Notes: generated by a model not told the origin, from the letters alone. Counted from the first letter of the stretch, positions 46,201 to 57,539 are shown. The stretch is DNA of 64,000 bases from Isoetes taiwanensis (GCA_021234155.1 JAJEKV010000011.1:16072441-16136440); one strand, 5' to 3'. Made by a program: numbers and translations.

Positions 46201-47060
46201 AGATACTATTATTTTGAGACCATGGGGTTATTCTGTCTTTGCCAAGTTACTATAAGTAGTATCTAGACTTGCTAAGACTTGAGTGCCTGCTATACATGCA
46301 AAGAAACTATTACTGTTTTTGTAGACAAATTCTATAGCCCAGATCGGTATTGCGACAAGGTCTTCATAATAGTGGGCAGGGTTTTATTATGCCAGAAGTA
46401 CTTACCACTGCAATTTCATTATTTGGTGGATATGATGTAGGGTAAGTAGGATCTATCACAGAGAGTAGCAAGCTCTTAAAAGGAAGCTATTGAGCAATAT
46501 GATATCTTTGGTCTAGGACATTTGTTCCATGGTGGCCACATGCATTTGAAGATGGATCTATGTAAATCTATGCTTCTGCTTTTCAAGATGCTCAAATGGA
46601 GAAATGGATTTATAGTGGAGAGCTGCAACCTAAAGAAACCACATGGACTTCACTTCTGAGCTTTTCCTTCTCTACTCAATAGAAATTCTCCAAATAGGAC
46701 AATCCCAAGTCTTCTGCTTGATTTCCAACAAGCAGCTATATGTCCACATGGTTTCTCTAATATGATTTCCTTTCAGCAGCATGTCGTGCATGTGGTCATA
46801 ATGTTGAGACTATAGTCTATATACTATGGCTTCCTACAAGAGAAATAGTTTGCAGGTCATCAGCTGAGTTATCTTTGCCACCTTTTGTATTTACATTAGA
46901 ATAATGGGCATGATACTCAAGTGGATACCATGCAACATTTTTGTACGTATTTATGTAAAATATTTTTAAGATTTCATCTTTCAAATAGAAAAGCTTCCAA
47001 AAATAATTATTGCAATTATAGATACAATGCTTTTCAAAATTGGCATGAATGCCAATGTAG
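46201..47060. other. Intergenic, no gene recognised
   Basis: No domain, repeat or splice-bounded frame stands out on either strand. Confidence 0.3.
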
Positions 47061-47062
47061 GC

Positions 47063-47380
47063 GTGTGATCCTTTTACCTTGGATTGGAGGATCCTGGAGG
47101 TCTGAACCCCAAGGATCTCAAAGGATGGCATACCACTTTATTGCGCAGTAATGGTGTAGAAATTCTGCCCCTTATAGGGAAAATCAGAGTTTTTTTTGTA
47201 GTGGGTTTTCCTTCCCCGATCCTCCACGGAATTGGATGGGATTAGGGAATAGACTAGCTCAGAGGTGCAGCTAGGAGCAAAGGAAGAATCGAACCGAGCA
47301 CCGCTTGGACAGAAAGAGAGTTAACTGTGGAATCCATGAGAAGGGGATCTCCCGTCCAATCCAAGGTAAAGGATCCCACG
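47063..47380. mobile_element. MITE-like element with terminal inverted repeats
   Basis: The left end (about 47063-47092) reads gtgatccttttaccttgg, and the right end is its reverse complement with one-base differences (ccaaggtaaaggatcccac, about 47358-47380). The total is about 318 bases with no ORF. Target duplication is not resolved. Confidence 0.7.
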
Positions 47381-47598
47381 TTGTCAAACATATTTGTCAA
47401 TTGTATTCGAGACAATAATTATGATGTGTTACATTGAACCATGTATGATAAGCATTTCATAATTTCAATACTGCAATCAAAACAACTTGAACATATAATT
47501 TTGTTGCATTCTATAGGTGACATGTATAATGTTATTCTAGCCTTATGTAACTGGCCCAAATTAAAAGACATTGCAATATAATACAAACCCTTGCATAT

Positions 47599-47627
47599 GC
47601 CCGGCATTGCCGGGCACACGTTTCTAG
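47599..47627 (+). mobile_element. Helitron 3' terminus
   Basis: Hairpin GCCCGGCATTGCCGGGC (47599-47615), an 8-base spacer and CTAG (47624-47627), followed by T. The same design and nearly the same stem as the ends at 7580 and 30878, so one family. The body lies to the left; its 5' TC end was not found. Confidence 0.8.
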
Positions 47628-48172
47628 TTTATATGAAAATAAATGTGTGCACGCTAAAAGTTAGAACTATTTACATAGAATGCCTATGCATTGATTTCAA
47701 GGTAAATTATATAAGGACAGGGAAACAAAGCCAAAGAAATGCAAGAATCTCCCTTCTGGTAGCATGTATCTATGATGATTTGGTAGATGCGAGTATTACA
47801 TTGTTTTGATGGCCTGAGTTTATCATGAATCTCATATTACATTGTTTTGATGGCCTGAGTTTATAATGAATCTCATAGATAAAATGCATTCCCTCATGTT
47901 GATAAAAAGACCTTGATAACAAGGGTTAAGCATTTTAATGACTTACTACATAAATCAAATGTCTTTAACTTAACACAAAGGAAAAAGATTAGCCACCAGT
48001 CGCAGTCTAATGAGACTAAGCCTAAATAAAAACTTAAGGAGTCTTATCTTGCTAAAGCCTTCTGGTGTGCTTAGGTGTGCTTCTTGCTAGTTTTTTTTTT
48101 TAATGTAGCACCCCCTAGAGGTCATTTCTATCTAGGCATTTTTAGGGCAGCGGAATTTATCGATTTCCAGCG
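47628..48172. other. Upstream region of DSS1
   Basis: Contains a direct repeat (attacattgttttgatggcct at 47787 and 47838). The last 100 bases before the DSS1 ATG are probably 5' UTR, but I could not fix a TATA box or transcription start. Confidence 0.4.
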
Positions 48173-48862
48173 ATGGCCGCAACTGCTCCAGCTCCGACGA
48201 TGCCCGAACAACCCAAGGAGCCCGTCGAAGCACCTAAAATGGACCTTTTTGAAGACGACGATGAGTTTGAAGAATTCGAGAACGAAGGTATCTCCCTTGC
48301 TTATTCTCTGTAAGGTTTCGTAAAGGTTGCTTTCTTAGATAATCGTTTTTCAACATATGCTTTATGTTTGCTCGTAGTGTAATCATTAAGGAATTGCCAT
48401 GAAGTTTACATATTTGTACCCTCTCTGTTATGAAGTAAAGATTTACAGATTAGTTGAGCATTGTCAGACATAGAAATTATGAAAGAAGATACTTATTGTG
48501 GGATCTTATCTACGTACATTTTCTTACAAACATTTTTCACAAGCAGACATCCCAAGGACATAGAACGGGTTCTTGCTGATATGTTAATCTTCTTTGTATA
48601 TAGGGATTTTCTTAGAGATTTAGTTACACCTAAAAATACTATGGTCTTGCTGTTGTATTGATGATGAGTTTATTCAATTTATAAAGAGAATTGATATGCG
48701 TGAAGCCCATATTGATTAGGTTGCTTTCCTGTAGAATGGGACGATACTGAGGAAGATAAAGAGGCAATGCAACAATGGGAAGATGACTGGGACGATGATG
48801 ATGTCGGTGATGACTTCTCTCAGCAACTCAGGGCAGAGCTTCAGAAAAATTCAGAATCTTAA
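48173..48862 (+). CDS. DSS1: DSS1/SEM1, 26S proteasome lid subunit and BRCA2-binding acidic protein
   Basis: Small acidic protein that joins the 26S proteasome lid (Rpn15), stabilises BRCA2 in homologous recombination, and takes part in mRNA-export complexes. Exon 1 is 48173-48287, the intron (GTATCT...TGTAG) 48288-48734, and exon 2 48735-48862. The split codon GAA joins in frame and gives 80 residues. The N-terminus is Ala/Pro-rich. Around residues 24-44 comes the conserved acidic-hydrophobic box [20 protein letters not shown], then [18 protein letters not shown] and a short amphipathic C-terminal helix. Both signature acidic blocks with their Phe/Trp residues are present and the length is close to plant DSS1 proteins. 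No lesion is seen. This is the only confidently intact host gene in the window. Confidence 0.95.
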
Positions 48863-49646
48863 ACCTATATGGCTGAATAGTTGTAAATCAGTGGATGCTG
48901 GTGATGACTTAAGCAGAGATGAAAAAAACTTGTATGGCTCAGATGTTTTGTAATGAATGCCTTCTATAGCTTTTGCTCGAGATAGCGTTTGAATATGCAA
49001 TTTCTGCCTCTGTAATGTTAATGAAACAGGGTTTGCTTCTTCTACATTTCTACATTGATTTGAGATTTTGACATGGATATGCTGCAAGTATTTCAAAAGA
49101 CTAAATGGATTTAGCACCTTTTAAATTGGTATTGGAATCATTAAAAACTTTTCAGCTTCTAAGCTTTTATACAATTATATGGACTGAAGCTTGCTTATTA
49201 GGATCTTATCCGATGACTTTTGCATTGCAACATTGCTTTAGTACATGTCAAAAATATATATGATACATCTTGTATGCTTCTATATAATGCTGCTGGTACT
49301 GCTGGTACTACGAGCTATTACGCATCTTGAAACTGCTGCGGGCGCTCATCTATGTATGCACGCAAGAATAGCAGTGGCGATCAACATTTTGAATCTTAGC
49401 ATGCTAACGCGAATCACACCATGTGGTTGTGGCTTTTCATGGATGAAATGAATTAGTAACTTATCTACAAGATGATGTTTTCTGCTTAGCTTTCCAACTG
49501 CCCAACTTGTGCTTTGACACCAAAAAAGAATGTCCCATTTGATGAACAAAGTGCTTTTAACTCTAATGCTTCTTCATTTGTAGATCCTGCCAAAACATGA
49601 ACATTTCCAATTAGCATGAAGTTCTCTATCCAAAATTGTAGACTTA
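48863..49646. other. Convergent intergenic region
   Basis: 3' flank of DSS1 and of the minus-strand gene ending at 49647. It includes the 3' UTRs of both genes, but no obvious polyadenylation signal could be chosen. Confidence 0.35.
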
Positions 49647-51168
49647 TCAACCTTTTGACAGTTGTCTGATCCAGCTGATACCACCTTGAAATCGTCCTTG
49701 TAATCCTGCCGCGCAAATTGAGGAAAAGGTATCCTGTTCATTCACTTTATATACACCCTATAATAGAAAATGTGAGGATATAAATGAAAGGACGTGATAT
49801 GTCAGCAAATAGCCTTCCCTATGATCAATATACACACCTGCAAAATAAGTCTCTGTCCATTATGCTTTTCATTGTTATATCTCGAAAAAACAGTTAACCT
49901 TTTATTGAACCTGCATTCATTCATCTATAACATTATGAAAAGATCCCCACATGCTTTTCCCTAATCGTCAAGAAACTTACTTGTGTGTTGATGACAATCC
50001 CCAAGATGGCCTTGATAGAAAGTCGGAAGAAATGGCACTTGAAATGGAGTGTTTATCCCCTTCTGACCTGTAATATGACAGTTCATCAAATATGGCACAA
50101 ATAATCTTAGGCGTAATAGTGTTAAGATTTAAATCATGATGTTCTTTTACGTCATTTCACATAATGCTAATAAACTAGTGGTTTTCTGCACCCCATCATA
50201 CTCTCTAGCGTTACTCGATGGCGATGATGAAGATCTGTCATGGCTGTTAAGGCAAGTTGCCCAATCTGGACCCCATCTCTATCTTGATTCTGAAGGGAAA
50301 CAGGACAGTGCAGCAGCCTAACCCGGAGCTCCAATAGGTCGATATATGTTCCATCAATTGTTGTTTCCACTTGAGTCCTTGGATTCACCTACAAAATAAG
50401 GAAGAGAAGAAGGTTGCTTTTATGAGCTCAATAAGGTGACAACAAGTTCCATGCAGCTATGAAATTCCCTGCCCAAGGAGAATCAACAGGTACGAAGGCA
50501 CTGTTTCCTTGATAGTTTCCCAGTGTATAGGAAACATGGCATCATCACCATTATGATAGGATATTTTTAAATAACAAAGCAGAAACATAGAAATTCAATA
50601 AGTTACTATGCTGTGAAAAAACCACTAAGCTAAACAACTAATTTTTGAGGCATGTTCACTTGGCAATCCTATTAACAGTTCTCAATCAACATTCCTATCG
50701 GACGCACTTTGATGCTTCCTGTATATATTCAATTGACCAGGAAAACGGCTAGAATCTAAATATAACAACTACTTTGTAGCTTACCGAATGAACATTGTAA
50801 AGCCGAATTTCTCCCAAACTACTCTGGCTGGGACGCCCTTTACGAGTAACAGAAAATAAGTGACGTTTCTCCGTGCTCTTAGAATCACAAGTTTCCATGT
50901 CCATCCCAAGACGAAGGCTTGTACCCAGGGCCTTACTAATATGAGCTTCAAGATGTCCAGACTTGAAAAGAACCATAGCTCGCTCAACTTGCAAAGACAG
51001 AGATTGTGGTTCATGCAAGGAATGTTGCAGAACATTACGAGCTGCCCTTGTCAGGCGGGCAAGCAGCGAGTGACGGGCCAAGAGTCTGATTCCGCCCATT
51101 GAAGCTGCACCCATTAATCTGGATGGAGATGGTGTCATCCCTGGCTGCAGCTCCGGCTCCATAGCCAC
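49647..51168 (-). CDS. Unidentified four-exon gene, predicted 232 residues
   Basis: Exon 1 is 51168-50785 (128 codons, donor gtaagc), exon 2 50388-50215 (acceptor tttgtag, donor gtaacg), exon 3 50062-49981 (acceptor gtcag, donor gtaagt) and exon 4 49705-49647 (acceptor gcggcag, stop TGA). The phases join and give one open protein. The N-terminus has a basic amphipathic stretch (GIRLLARHSLLARLTRAARN) that could be an organellar transit peptide. The middle (LHEPQSLSLQVERAMVLFKS, LGEIRLYNVHS, TQVETTIDGTYIDLLELRVR) alternates hydrophobic and polar residues like beta strands, and the C-terminus reads LQGRFQGGISWIRQLSKG. I do not recognise the family. An alternative acceptor for exon 3 five bases upstream would give a stop, and exon 4 has other open frames, so the 3' half is uncertain. 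Confidence 0.5.
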
Positions 51169-51463
51169 TGCTTCCCAAGGGTTAAAAAAATATGGCTACA
51201 ACAAATGAGCGAGATTTCGTTAGGGCTTACACCCATGAATATGAATAGTCGTTATTTATAGGAAATTTATTTAACATTTGTTATCGCCATCACGTCTTCT
51301 TTGGGCTCGAATCAAGGGGTGTGGACTCCAAAATTCGACGGCATCCAACAATAAAGTCCTCGTTCTTCAAATACTGAGCATTCACTTTGAACACAGTCTT
51401 ACTAGGGACTCGATATAGGGAGTCTACTGAACCAATAATCCAAGGATGACGATCAGAAACAGT
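51169..51463. other. Upstream region of the four-exon gene
   Basis: Likely promoter and 5' UTR of the minus-strand gene. TTATTTATA-type sequence lies at about 51250-51262, but strand-specific core elements are not clear. Confidence 0.3.
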
Positions 51464-51830
51464 TTAGAGAACATAGTTCTTATTGTGCAGTCTAGGTAGC
51501 CATTGTCGTGCATGCATGTTGACATAGCACCTATCGTGGCTAGCTGCAGCACGAGCCTCCCCCTGAGCACCATTGGACCAAGTGAAGCCCTGGTCACCTA
51601 AGATCTCGAGAAAGCCATGTTTGAACAGCAACTTGTCCCACTGTTCCTTCTCAGAACTTGAAATGATCTCACCGCCACCGAGCATGTCATCAATGTCTTC
51701 AACCATGTTGAAGTCTCAAGAAGCAACCATGCAGTATTATACGTCCCCTCCAGTTTATTTCTCAAAGAAGCCCATATGGACACTCGTGTGCCTCTCACGT
51801 TTATTATTCCTTTCCATTTGATGGTTGGCC
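51464..51830 (-). pseudogene. LINE endonuclease fragment
   Basis: The minus strand reads a shifted GDFNMVEDIDDMLGGGE-like segment, then FLEILGDQGFTWSNG and a basic ARAAASHDRCYVN stretch. This is the central part of a plant LINE endonuclease (GDFN...FTWxN...LDR). Frames 51798-51598 and 51706-51464 must be joined. There are no neighbouring RT or ORF1 sequences, so it is an isolated scrap. It is closer in style to LINE-B than to LINE-A or LINE-C. Confidence 0.75.
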
Positions 51831-52690
51831 ACCTACCCCACTTATCCTTTGTTGTGAAAACTACTTTGGCATCGAAGGACTAGGATATGAAGTACCGCCC
51901 CGAGACTGGCCCAAAACACTCGCAAACCCAACATGTTGCCGCCCCATAAGTTAACAACCCACCAACAATATGCCTTACATTCTAGCTGACAAAGTTCATC
52001 CTGAAGGTAAAGCATCTAAGTTACCTTTTTCCTTTCTTCTCTTTCAACCTTTCTGAACCTGTTGGGGTAGGCCATTGTAGACCACCATTGCTAGCGGATC
52101 GACATATCTCATCTCTACATTCCCGCCCCAAGAGGCATCTGAGGCAGATCCTAGATCACCTTCATCAAATACATCCACAGTAGATGGAGCCACTCCATCA
52201 ACCTCGTATGCCAACTTAAGTATTGATTACGCTTATTTCTCCGTGATGTGACTACGGTCCACTCCTGGTCAGATTGGAATAGGTCGAGATGCAAGCACCA
52301 TTGGGACACTCAATGCCGATGGCGACTGAGGTGAATGCGCAATAGGTGCATGAGCCACTGATTGTCAAAGGAGTGAAGAAGTATGTGCAGCCACCATGGG
52401 CACCGGTGGTTGCATGGTAGGGTCTTTGCACACAAAGGTGGCTCTTTTTTTTTTGGTCCCCCATGTCCCCAAAAGGTTGTTAAAGTGGAGGCAATTTTGA
52501 CATACCTGTTAATAACAAGAAAACCAATTTCCTTCAATCTTGGATGTAATCGAAAACACCTGACGCATTGCTTATTGTCTTTCAGACGAAGGAGGAGATT
52601 GTTTAAGGCCTTCAAGCTCTCTTCCACATTTGCTTAGGTCGGTGGATAAATCTTTTTCTGTTGATTTAAATTTTAAGTTTGCTCTTTACA
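51831..52690. other. Intergenic, no gene recognised
   Basis: Contains a pyrimidine run (ctctttttttttttgg near 52442). Open frames here lack domain features. Confidence 0.3.
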
Positions 52691-52694
52691 GAGG

Positions 52695-53312
52695 AGGGAT
52701 GCAAGCATAGATGCAGAAAGAGAAGGAAATAAAAAAGATAGTACAGAGAATGGAGGTGCAAATGTGGATGCAGAAAAAAGAAGAAAGACCAGAGAGAGAA
52801 AGTTTAGGCAACATTACAGATGAAAGGAGGAAACAGCTCAATTGGTTTCTTCTATGAATATAGAAGAGTCAAATTTGATGTTACGGAGAAATTTGCAATA
52901 CACGGCACTTAAAATTGTAAGGCATTTTGTGAATGTCACCAAAGATTTGAGAATAGAACAGAATAGATTTTCTAACATCCATGGGGAATTGAGCAATGAG
53001 GATAAGAAAAAAGTGTGGGAGGTTATAAAATATAATAGATCTTTAGGAATATTACAGACAGATAGAGAGAGACAAGTTCACATTGAAATTGTATCCAATT
53101 GGAAGGATTCTGCGCAACTGGTGAAAACATCATGCAGCAATGACAAGCTTGCAGCAAAAAGGGCAGCACTGTCTGTGTTAATTAGGCAGATTAAGCATGG
53201 GAAGAAAAGGTATTATGCTAAGGCTCTAGGTATACATCCTAGAATTGTATCAATAGCTAGAAAGCATAAAATTTTAGTGGAGAAAGGAAAATGTAAATGG
53301 GCCTTGAAATGA
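52695..53312 (+). pseudogene. Unidentified basic protein, interrupted by one stop
   Basis: The frame reads from about 52700 (ASIDAEREGNKKDSTENGG, a charged linker), is interrupted by TGA at 52821-52823, then stays open for 163 codons to TGA at 53310. The second part has a helical segment (LQYTALKIVRHFVNVTKDL), a block EDKKKVWEVIKYNRSLGIL, a lysine-rich region (KLAAKRAALSVLIRQIKHG) and an end (KRYYAKALGIHPRIVSIARK) that resembles a helix-turn-helix. It is embedded between dispersed repeats, so a transposon-encoded protein is likely. I cannot assign it to a known transposase. There is an ATG at 52854 if the second part starts on its own. Confidence 0.5.
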
Positions 53313-53394
53313 TTGGAGGCGCCTATGATTTTGAAATATGATTTCGCGTAAGGTTTTGAGGGAATATCGAACCTCTATACGGCTTTGCCTAAGA

Positions 53395-53485
53395 TTTCAG
53401 AATATGAAATATGAGGGCTCGAACTTTTATCAAAATAACTCAATGTCCTAATAAGACTACTTTAACCAACATATCTAGTGAGCTA
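53395..53485 (-). repeat. tRNA-like (SINE-type) sequence, copy 2
   Basis: A box TGGTTAAAGTA (53458-53468) and B box AAGTTCGAGC (53417-53426) on the minus strand, within a repeat line shared with 53.6, 54.3 and 45.6 kb. Confidence 0.55.
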
Positions 53486-53599
53486 ATGTGATTACTTTTT
53501 TATCTTGAATCTTTGTTTTTTTTTTATAACAACCCGGGATATATGGTCTATTAGATCCCCTAGAACCCCTTGTTATTTTGCTACATATGGATGGAACCA

Positions 53600-53700
53600 G
53601 TTATTTAGAATATGAAATATGGGGGCTCGAACCTCTATCAAAATAACTCAATGTCCTAATAAGACTACTTTAACCAATATATCTAGTGAGCTAATGTGAT
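53600..53700 (-). repeat. tRNA-like (SINE-type) sequence, copy 3
   Basis: A box TGGTTAAAGTA (53666-53676) and B box AGGTTCGAGC (53625-53634) on the minus strand. Flanked by the same gatcccc...gctacatat line as copies 2 and 4. Confidence 0.55.
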
Positions 53701-53850
53701 TATTTTTTTATCTTGAACGTACATTTTTTTTCTTTATAACAACCCATTCAATTGTTTTAGGGATATATGGCCTATTGTTTCAGGAATTGTTTTTTTACGT
53801 CCTTATCAGATCCCCCAAAAACCCCTGTTATTTTGCTACATATTCTAAAC

Positions 53851-54225
53851 GAGGTGCACCTTGGACTACCACAGTCGTCGGATTCGTCGATCCTACGACC
53901 CAGATCATATGTTGTTGCCTCTAGTCACCTCTCGTTTCGCTTTAGTCATTTATGATTGGACCCTGTTATTTTGCTACATATTCTAAACGAGGTGCACCCT
54001 GGACTACCACAGTCGTCGGATTCGTCGATCCTACGACCCAGATCGTATGTTGTTGCCTCTAATCACCTCTCGTTTTGCTTTAGTCATTTATGATTGGAGG
54101 TGACGAGGTGCACCCTGGACTACCACAGTCGTCGGATTCGTCGATCCTACGACCCAGATCGTATGTTGTTGCCTCTAGTCACCTCTTGTTTCGCTTTAGT
54201 CGTTTATGATTGGAGGTGCCTATGA
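53851..54225. repeat. Tandem repeat, three units of about 115-138 bases
   Basis: Units start with gaggtgcacc at 53851, 53989 and 54105. They share ctaccacagtcgtcggattc, gatcctacgacccagatc and the tail gctttagtc-tttatgattgg. A single diverged copy follows the flank repeat at 45.37-45.46 kb. Confidence 0.9.
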
Positions 54226-54299
54226 TTTTGAAATATAAAATACAATTTTGCCTATACGACTCTATACGACTATACGACCTCTTTATGACTTTGCCTAAG

Positions 54300-54400
54300 A
54301 TTTTAGAATATGAAATATGGGGGCTCGAACCTCTATCAAAATAACTCAATGTCCTAATAAGACTACTTTAACCAATATATCTAGTGAGCTAATGTGATTA
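54300..54400 (-). repeat. tRNA-like (SINE-type) sequence, copy 4
   Basis: A box TGGTTAAAGTA (54364-54374) and B box AGGTTCGAGC (54323-54332) on the minus strand. Nearly identical to copy 3. Confidence 0.55.
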
Positions 54401-54545
54401 TTTTTTATTTTGAATCTATGTTTTTTTTTTTTTATAACAACCCATTCACTTCTTTTAGGGATATATGGTCTATGGTTTCAGGAATTGTTTTTTTTATATC
54501 CATATCAGATCCCCCTGGAACCCCCTGTTATTTTGCTACATATTC

Positions 54546-56500
54546 AGGTGAAGCATAGAATTCCTTTGCTATTATAGACATGGTTAGTGAGAAGTATTTA
54601 ATATTTAAATTTAGTTCATAGCATAGTTCATAGCATAGCCATGGTTACTTCCATCTCTAGCTCTTGCATTCTTTGTCTTGATTTATTTTAGCTTGCCTAG
54701 GTAGAACCCACAAGTTTGTGAGTATCATAATATAAAGCACAATTTCATTATTTTTTGACAAAGAGCTCTATTTCCTTGGTGGGCAACAATACCCTTTTTG
54801 CACAAGGGGATAGTTGGCTGGGTGGTTTTTTTGGCTAATTTGGTCCCTCGTTGGAGCCAATTTTTGGAAGTAGTTTTGGTAGAATCAAATGCCAGCATGG
54901 TTAGAATGCGAATGAAGGTAAATCTCAAACATTTTCTTTCTTTCTTTCATTAGGAAGCCCCATATCAACTGCCAATAGGAATATATTGAGACATCTGTGT
55001 AGCTGTTTTAACAACATTGCGCAACTAATTGAAGACTTAGTTCAGGTCTATAATTCAGTAAGTATTTTGCATCTAATTCAAGTTTAGGTATATAATTCTG
55101 TGATTATTTTGCATTTGATCTTTACATTCGCCTTGGTTTTTTTTATTTCTTGATAGCTTGCTAGCTCAACACAAGGCATCTGAAGACCATGCAAATTACA
55201 TAGGTTTTGGGCACCAAAAAGAAATATCATTTCATTCATTGATGTGGTTATGCTTTGATGTGTTATTAATGCTTTTTCTTAATGTATTATTAAGTCTTTC
55301 ATATGTTATTAAATCTTCACTCTTTCCTCTTTATTTACAAAATGCTAAGAGCTAAGAGCTCAAGCACCAAGAGTAAGAACGATTTGGCATGCTCGTCTTT
55401 TCTTTCACTTTCTATTCTTTCTTTGGTTATGCTCAGTTGCTCTTTTTGTACCAGTAGAAGTGGATCGAGCAGCTCAAAGAAACATTAGTAAGTGTTAATA
55501 TCATTTGCTCCTTTCATCAGTTCTTGGAGCTATGCAGAGGCTAGAGGATATGAAATGGATCAGATAAGGAAAATTGGGGAAAGAATTTATGTTCCCTGTG
55601 TTGGTGTTATGGCTCGCTGCCATCTACTACTCAATCTATGAGTTGAGTTTCCTACCTTTTGCTTTTGTGCCCCCTTAACTCTTTTCTACTAATGCATTCA
55701 TCTCAAGCAGGGGCATTTGTGCTGAGAGTTCCATTTAAATCTGAAGGATGTCAAGGAATCATAATTCCCTGTGGTAAAGTTCTATTCCTATACATTAATT
55801 CTTCAAGCAATAAAAACCTCTCTTTTTAAAAGCAAAATTATGGGTTTATGGACTGGATGTTGTCAGATTTGTGTTATTTCATCTCCCGACTTTGCTCCTA
55901 GGCTTTCAGTATTCTCTACTTTGTGCTTTTGGTAGGCAGTGTACACTTCTCATATTGAACGTAAATTTTCATGGATAAATTGAAAGAAAGTTTTTCTACA
56001 TGCTCTTCCTCATAAAGACTACAGATTACCAATTGACATTTGCATTTAAAGATACAATACATACAAAGCTCTTAGGATCTCAAGAAGTTCAGTCTGTGTG
56101 CCATATTTTGCACAAGGTTGTATTCCACTCTCCTTTCATTCAATTCCGTTTGCAGCTTTATGACTATCACTAGTGGAACTCTTCTGCCAAAGACGAAGTT
56201 ACAAGCAAGCCTATGCTAGCAAAAAGCTGCCATCAATATAGAACATGTCTACCCTGATCTATTTTCCCTCATTTGCTATAAATGCATTTAGCAGAGGTGT
56301 CAAAATCTGTGTCATTAATTTCATGTCATATCCAAAGTTTTGGGACTTTTGATTTGCTCTACTCCAATATATAGAAGCATCTTCAAGTGCTTATTCAAGG
56401 TAAGCAGGTGCAATTTCATGCATAAACGAGGTGCACCTCGTTATTTTGCTACATATACGAGTTGTATAACAGAAGTTGTTCATTTTATTCAGTTATCTTA
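54546..56500. other. Intergenic, no gene recognised
   Basis: AT-rich, with no domain or convincing exon. It ends at the LINE-C tail. A further copy of the ttattttgctacatat motif lies near 56447. Confidence 0.35.
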
Positions 56501-56567
56501 GAGAAATGAAATGAAATGAAATGAAATCTATTATTCCGTCTTCGAGACCATCAGGTCTATGAGACGT

Positions 56568-57128
56568 TTACAAGTTACATTCAAAATTATAAAACAAGTC
56601 ATCCAGTGTGTCTTCTGAGAGTAACACATTGGGCTCCTCTATCTCAATCTCTCGTACCTTCTGATTTTTCAAACAAGCATCTCTATGTTTAAGAATGTCA
56701 ACAATATATCCCCCAATGGATGCCCCTGGGTACCGAAAGAACTCCTCAAGAGAGGTAGCACTGATCCCATGTATGACTCTTAAGTCTGAATAAGCACGGC
56801 AACAAAGTAAGATATGAGCCTCATCCTCCACCACACCGTCACTACACAAGTTACAGTGTCTAAGATCATGAGCGATGTCTGCCCATCTCCCTACCTCCAC
56901 ACCAAGATGGTGCGAGCTTAACCGGATCCTCGCAATTGCTTGCCTATGCTTCAGAGATATGGGTTCACTAAGATACTGCACGCCTTCAATGTGGGATTCA
57001 TCCGAGTCCGATAGTACTCTTTCTTCACAAACGGGCGTGCTCCATGTCTTAGTGAGAACACTCTTTCCGAACCCATCCCTCAATATCTTCCTCGATTCAT
57101 CCGCAATTCGTGAATATCCATCCCCCAT
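56568..57128 (-). CDS. LINE-C ORF2, C-terminal domain
   Basis: A 186-codon open frame ending at TAA 56568. It contains LKHRQAIARIRLSSHHLGVE and a cysteine-histidine knuckle (CNLCSDGVVEDEAHILLCC). This matches the tail of LINE-A ORF2 (LIASIRTGAHHLRIETGRW), where the duplication has removed the knuckle. The domain likely helps bind LINE RNA or target DNA. It is separated from the RT core by stops. Confidence 0.75.
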   Translation of the reverse strand: MGDGYSRIADESRKILRDGFGKSVLTKTWSTPVCEERVLSDSDESHIEGVQYLSEPISLKHRQAIARIRLSSHHLGVEVGRWADIAHDLRHCNLCSDGVVEDEAHILLCCRAYSDLRVIHGISATSLEEFFRYPGASIGGYIVDILKHRDACLKNQKVREIEIEEPNVLLSEDTLDDLFYNFECNL

Positions 57129-57539
57129 TTCACCACCATCTACTAATATCCGATACCAACCTTTGTCACTACTCTCTCTGCTGCGGCAATTCTTGGCAAG
57201 CTATTCACGGGCATATCATATAAAACCTTATGCGGATAACGTAAGGTTTTGCAAAGAGCTTCAGCTTCAAGGGGTATCATCCCCAAGACTCTCCTAACAT
57301 CATATCATATGGCGTTTGCATTTTAGTGCCCAGCCCGGTGTGAAAAAATTTCTTTTGTATTTTTTCCACCTTTTTCCACCCATCATTAGCGAGGCTCGGC
57401 CCCGTGCTTCACAACCATCTGAAGATAACCGTTTGTACCAATACTTTAAAGAGCATGCGTTTCATTTCAAAGTTCCAAATGTCGGCATTCACACACCTTC
57501 TCTCGCATTGCATATAGTGCCTTTAAGCCCGCACTCACT

